A stretch of DNA of 64,000 nt from an uncultured Tateyamaria sp. (GTDB lineage Bacteria; Pseudomonadota; Alphaproteobacteria; Rhodobacterales; Rhodobacteraceae): assembly GCF_947503705.1 (NCBI RefSeq), contig NZ_CANNES010000002.1:434001-498000 (forward strand). Reading direction: 5' to 3'. A model generated the notes under the pieces. That model was not told the origin of the DNA. It saw only the letters and a list, made by a program, of their open reading frames with translations, and made no database searches. A program made the translations under genes and the position numbers. Shown here in pieces: positions 62,155 to 64,000 of this stretch; positions within the stretch are counted from its first letter, which is position 1; every line of letters starts with the position of its first letter.

Positions 62155-62735
62155 TCCGCCTTGAAAACCTGACGGGCGCCGATCTCAGCGACGCCATCGA
62201 AGACATCGCGCGGCTGCGCATCGCTGTGTTCCGGGATTGGCCATACCTCTATGACGGCGATCTGGAGTATGAACGGCGCTATCTGCAAAGCTATGAACTC
62301 AGCGACGCGGCCATCGTGATCGGAGTCTATGACGGGGATTGGCTGGTGGGGGCCTCTACAGGTGCGCCTCTGGCCGACCACGCAGGCGACTTCCAAGAGG
62401 CGTTCGAGAGCTCGGGGATCGACCTGAAAACCACCTATTATTGCGGCGAAAGCGTTCTGTTGCCACGCTACAGGGGGCGCGGGATCGGGCAGGAGTTCTT
62501 TGACCGGCGCGAGGCCTATGCCCGCGGTCTGGGATATCGCAACATCTGCTTTTGCGCGGTGATCCGACCGCCAGACCACCCACTGCGGCCCTCGCAATAC
62601 CGCCCGCTCGAAGGGTTCTGGGAAGGGCGCGGCTACGCCCGGCTGCCCGGCGTCGTGGCGCATTTCAGCTGGAAAGATGTGGATCAGGCTGGCGAAACGG
62701 TCAAACCGCTGCAATTCTGGCTGCGGAGCCTCTAG
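62151..62735 (+). CDS. GNAT family acetyltransferase
   Basis: A 194-residue N-acetyltransferase using acetyl-CoA. The pyrophosphate-binding loop is LLPRYRGRGIGQEFFDRREAYARGLG. The protein starts with a GTG overlapping the previous stop by four bases. The N-terminal half (IARLRIAVFRDWPYLYDGDLEYERRYLQSYE) is typical of a roseobacter family often seen in this place. The acceptor is unknown. Confidence 0.87.
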   Translation: MIRLENLTGADLSDAIEDIARLRIAVFRDWPYLYDGDLEYERRYLQSYELSDAAIVIGVYDGDWLVGASTGAPLADHAGDFQEAFESSGIDLKTTYYCGESVLLPRYRGRGIGQEFFDRREAYARGLGYRNICFCAVIRPPDHPLRPSQYRPLEGFWEGRGYARLPGVVAHFSWKDVDQAGETVKPLQFWLRSL

Positions 62736-62747
62736 GCACCCGTCCGA

Positions 62748-63110
62748 TCAGGTGCACATGCGCGCCGCATCCGAACTATAGGCCTTCCATTTGGTCCAAA
62801 ACCGCTCATCGGCGCTGCGATCCGACTGGCGGACCTCCTGGGCGCGATGGGGGTCCTCAAAGAAACTGGCCCCGCGCCGCTGATCGTCGGTGTTCAGACT
62901 CTGATCCGCGACGGCCTGGACACAGCCACATCGGGCCCGGCTGGCCTGCTTGCGCCCCGCCTTTTGACACGCGGAATAGATCGGACCGGTGGCAAACAGG
63001 ACCGTGGGCGTGGTGCCACGGACCGCGTTGTAGCTGGAATAGCGGGTGCCGCCGCAAGCGGTCAGGGCAAAGGCCGCCACAGCCGCGATCAGGATCTTGG
63101 ATACCATCAT
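62748..63110 (-). CDS. Small conserved lipoprotein of Rhodobacterales, unknown function
   Basis: A 120-residue lipoprotein: MMVSKILIAAVAAFALTAC with lipobox LTAC. Mature Cys pairs occur in YSACQKA and RARCGCVQAV, and KWKAYSSDAARMC ends the chain, suggesting disulfides. Similar proteins in this order carry the label 'arginine transporter' in databases, which the sequence does not support, as there is no transport domain. Confidence 0.82.
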   Translation of the reverse strand: MMVSKILIAAVAAFALTACGGTRYSSYNAVRGTTPTVLFATGPIYSACQKAGRKQASRARCGCVQAVADQSLNTDDQRRGASFFEDPHRAQEVRQSDRSADERFWTKWKAYSSDAARMCT

Positions 63111-63387
63111 GGGTTACTCTCTGCTCCGGCGGATTTGCCCGCTCTGATAGGGGCGAGTATGCCGGAATTGAAGGGCAAGAGCAATTCACGAACCAGCGTG
63201 CCGCCCTTGGGCGGTGCGCGTCGCCCGGCAGTGTATCGCAAAGCGATGCACGAGAGGGCCTCACCTCACAAGCAATCCCCTAAGGCACTGTTCAGCCCGC
63301 CAACGCAACACATTGTGCACAACCCAATAAATTGACGGCCCACCGCCCAAAGGCTATGTCCAGCACAGAACAAAACACAGAGGTCCC

Positions 63388-63513
63388 ATGCCCCGCACCC
63401 GCCTGATCCTGCTGGCGATCATCGCCGCCACGGCACTCGCCGCCTGCGAAACCGCCAAAGGCGTCGGCCGCGACATCACCCGCGCCGCCGAAGCTGTAGA
63501 CCGGGCCATCTAA
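63388..63513 (+). CDS. Entericidin-like small lipoprotein
   Basis: A 41-residue peptide: MPRTRLILLAIIAATALAAC is a lipoprotein signal with lipobox LAAC, and the mature tail ETAKGVGRDITRAAEAVDRAI matches the entericidin A/B pattern (ETxKGxGxDI). These are small membrane lipoproteins associated with stationary phase and envelope stress. The ATG follows an AGAGG box. The gene is short but the match is strong. Confidence 0.88.
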   Translation: MPRTRLILLAIIAATALAACETAKGVGRDITRAAEAVDRAI

Positions 63514-63890
63514 GCAACGCACCAACCACCGCAGGGCGAGGTTCACCCCGCCGGCACCACGGCGTTCAACCAACACCGCCGCAGCGCATGCAAGGCCGAA
63601 AGCGCCAGCACTATACCCGGCATCGCCCGGCTGGGCGAATGCAACCTCATTTCCTACATCGAAGCTGTTTTGCCCGGCGGCACCACCGGGCCGCGCCCGC
63701 CCCTCCCCCCCTGGAGGGCGCAGTGGTGAAGTCACGCCCCGAACTCCTGTGTTGAGCGCAATAACGCCGCAACCTCAGACTATTCAGTTTCCGAATTTCG
63801 CGAGCAGAGGATAGCGCCACAATGCGATTCAAAGACCGTGGCAAATCACGGGGGGCGAAGGTGTTTTCTTAGACCGGATGGAGGGACGAC
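63514..63890. other. Gene-poor stretch at the window end
   Basis: No convincing gene was seen. The frame of the entericidin gene stays open past its TAA for about 70 codons, but without a start or recognisable sequence. A small hairpin GCCCGG-N8-CCGGGC occurs at 63672-63691. A reverse-strand open frame near 63647-63844 has no recognisable product. Confidence 0.5.
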
Positions 63891-63989
63891 ATGGCGAAGC
63901 CGTATCACTTTTTGGTAGTCACAAAACCCGCAATCGAATTTCTGCATAGAAACCCTAAGCCTATGAATCCTGTGAAAAGATACTCCTGA
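63891..63989 (+). CDS. Possible very small protein
   Basis: A 32-codon frame preceded by a strong GGAGGGACGAC ribosome binding site. The peptide begins MAKPYHFLVVTKPAIEFL and is basic at the end. It is too short to assign. The good binding site is the only support; it could also be the remnant of a truncated gene. Confidence 0.3.
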   Translation: MAKPYHFLVVTKPAIEFLHRNPKPMNPVKRYS

Positions 63990-64000
63990 AAACCTAGCAT

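Noticed and set aside
62748-63110. Arginine transporter
   Set aside because: The label attached to similar proteins is not supported: this is a small lipoprotein without membrane or binding domains.
63514-63890. Insertion sequence remnant at the window end
   Set aside because: GC-rich low-information sequence without terminal repeats or a transposase motif.
1-64000. tRNA genes, rRNA genes or CRISPR arrays
   Set aside because: No cloverleaf-like segment with a TTCGANNC loop in a suitable gap and no regularly spaced direct repeats were seen; genes fill nearly all the sequence.

Overview
The window reads as chromosomal DNA of a marine-type alphaproteobacterium of the Rhodobacterales (Roseobacter group). 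This rests on high-GC coding, the block hisD / UPF0262 / low-molecular-weight phosphatase, an alpha-glucoside transporter of the aglEFGAK type, an frcBCAK-type fructose transporter, a TRAP transporter, and a terminator-like motif after an aldehyde dehydrogenase gene that resembles ones common in this order. No rRNA, tRNA, CRISPR array, prophage or complete insertion sequence was seen. About 60 genes fill the window tightly, many joined by 1-11 base overlaps. Strand coordinates and start codons were chosen from the sequence by ribosome binding site and family length.

Layout. 0-9 kb: housekeeping and orphan genes (VOC protein, thioredoxin-like protein, carB, an unknown protein, a cyclopropane-fatty-acid-synthase-like methyltransferase, an alpha/beta hydrolase, a fatty acid desaturase). 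9.1-15.1 kb: a six-gene operon joining a glutamine-synthetase-like ligase, an iron alcohol dehydrogenase, a hydantoinase, a VOC protein, a hydantoin racemase and a DapA-like aldolase; its substrate is unknown. 15.1-20.1 kb: a GlxA-type AraC regulator divergent from a carnitine/crotonobetaine-like CoA module (acyl-CoA dehydrogenase, NDP-forming CoA ligase, CaiD-like hydratase). 20.1-22.6 kb: a di-haem peroxidase, a Sel1 protein and a lipoprotein. 22.7-30.5 kb: the most interesting region, TRAP transporter + flavin reductase + aldo/keto reductase + SsuD-like monooxygenase, divergent from a GntR regulator and a Gfo/Idh/MocA protein. This is the gene set expected for oxidative desulfonation of sulfoquinovose (sulfo-SMO pathway), but with a TRAP importer and possibly an NAD-dependent sulfoquinovosidase.

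31-57 kb is a carbohydrate region. It holds aglR with a GH1 glycosidase, divergent from aglEFGAK; a ROK regulator divergent from frcBCAK with a PfkB kinase and a lyxose/mannose isomerase; an IclR regulator divergent from an aldehyde dehydrogenase, then a PLP decarboxylase; and xylFHG with glucokinase, divergent from a second ROK regulator. Each regulator sits beside a clean palindrome in the divergent gap. 56.6-64 kb: a CRTAC1-type repeat protein, hisD, a membrane-anchored hydrolase, UPF0262, phosphatase, NTF2-like, GNAT, a lipoprotein, an entericidin-like peptide, and a mostly empty end.

How it fits together (inference): AglA and GH1 release glucose, the sulfo-SMO-like enzymes would also yield glucose, and the glucokinase at the end of the xylose/glucose transporter operon would phosphorylate it. 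The frc block would feed fructose (and mannose or lyxose after isomerisation) into the same central pathways.
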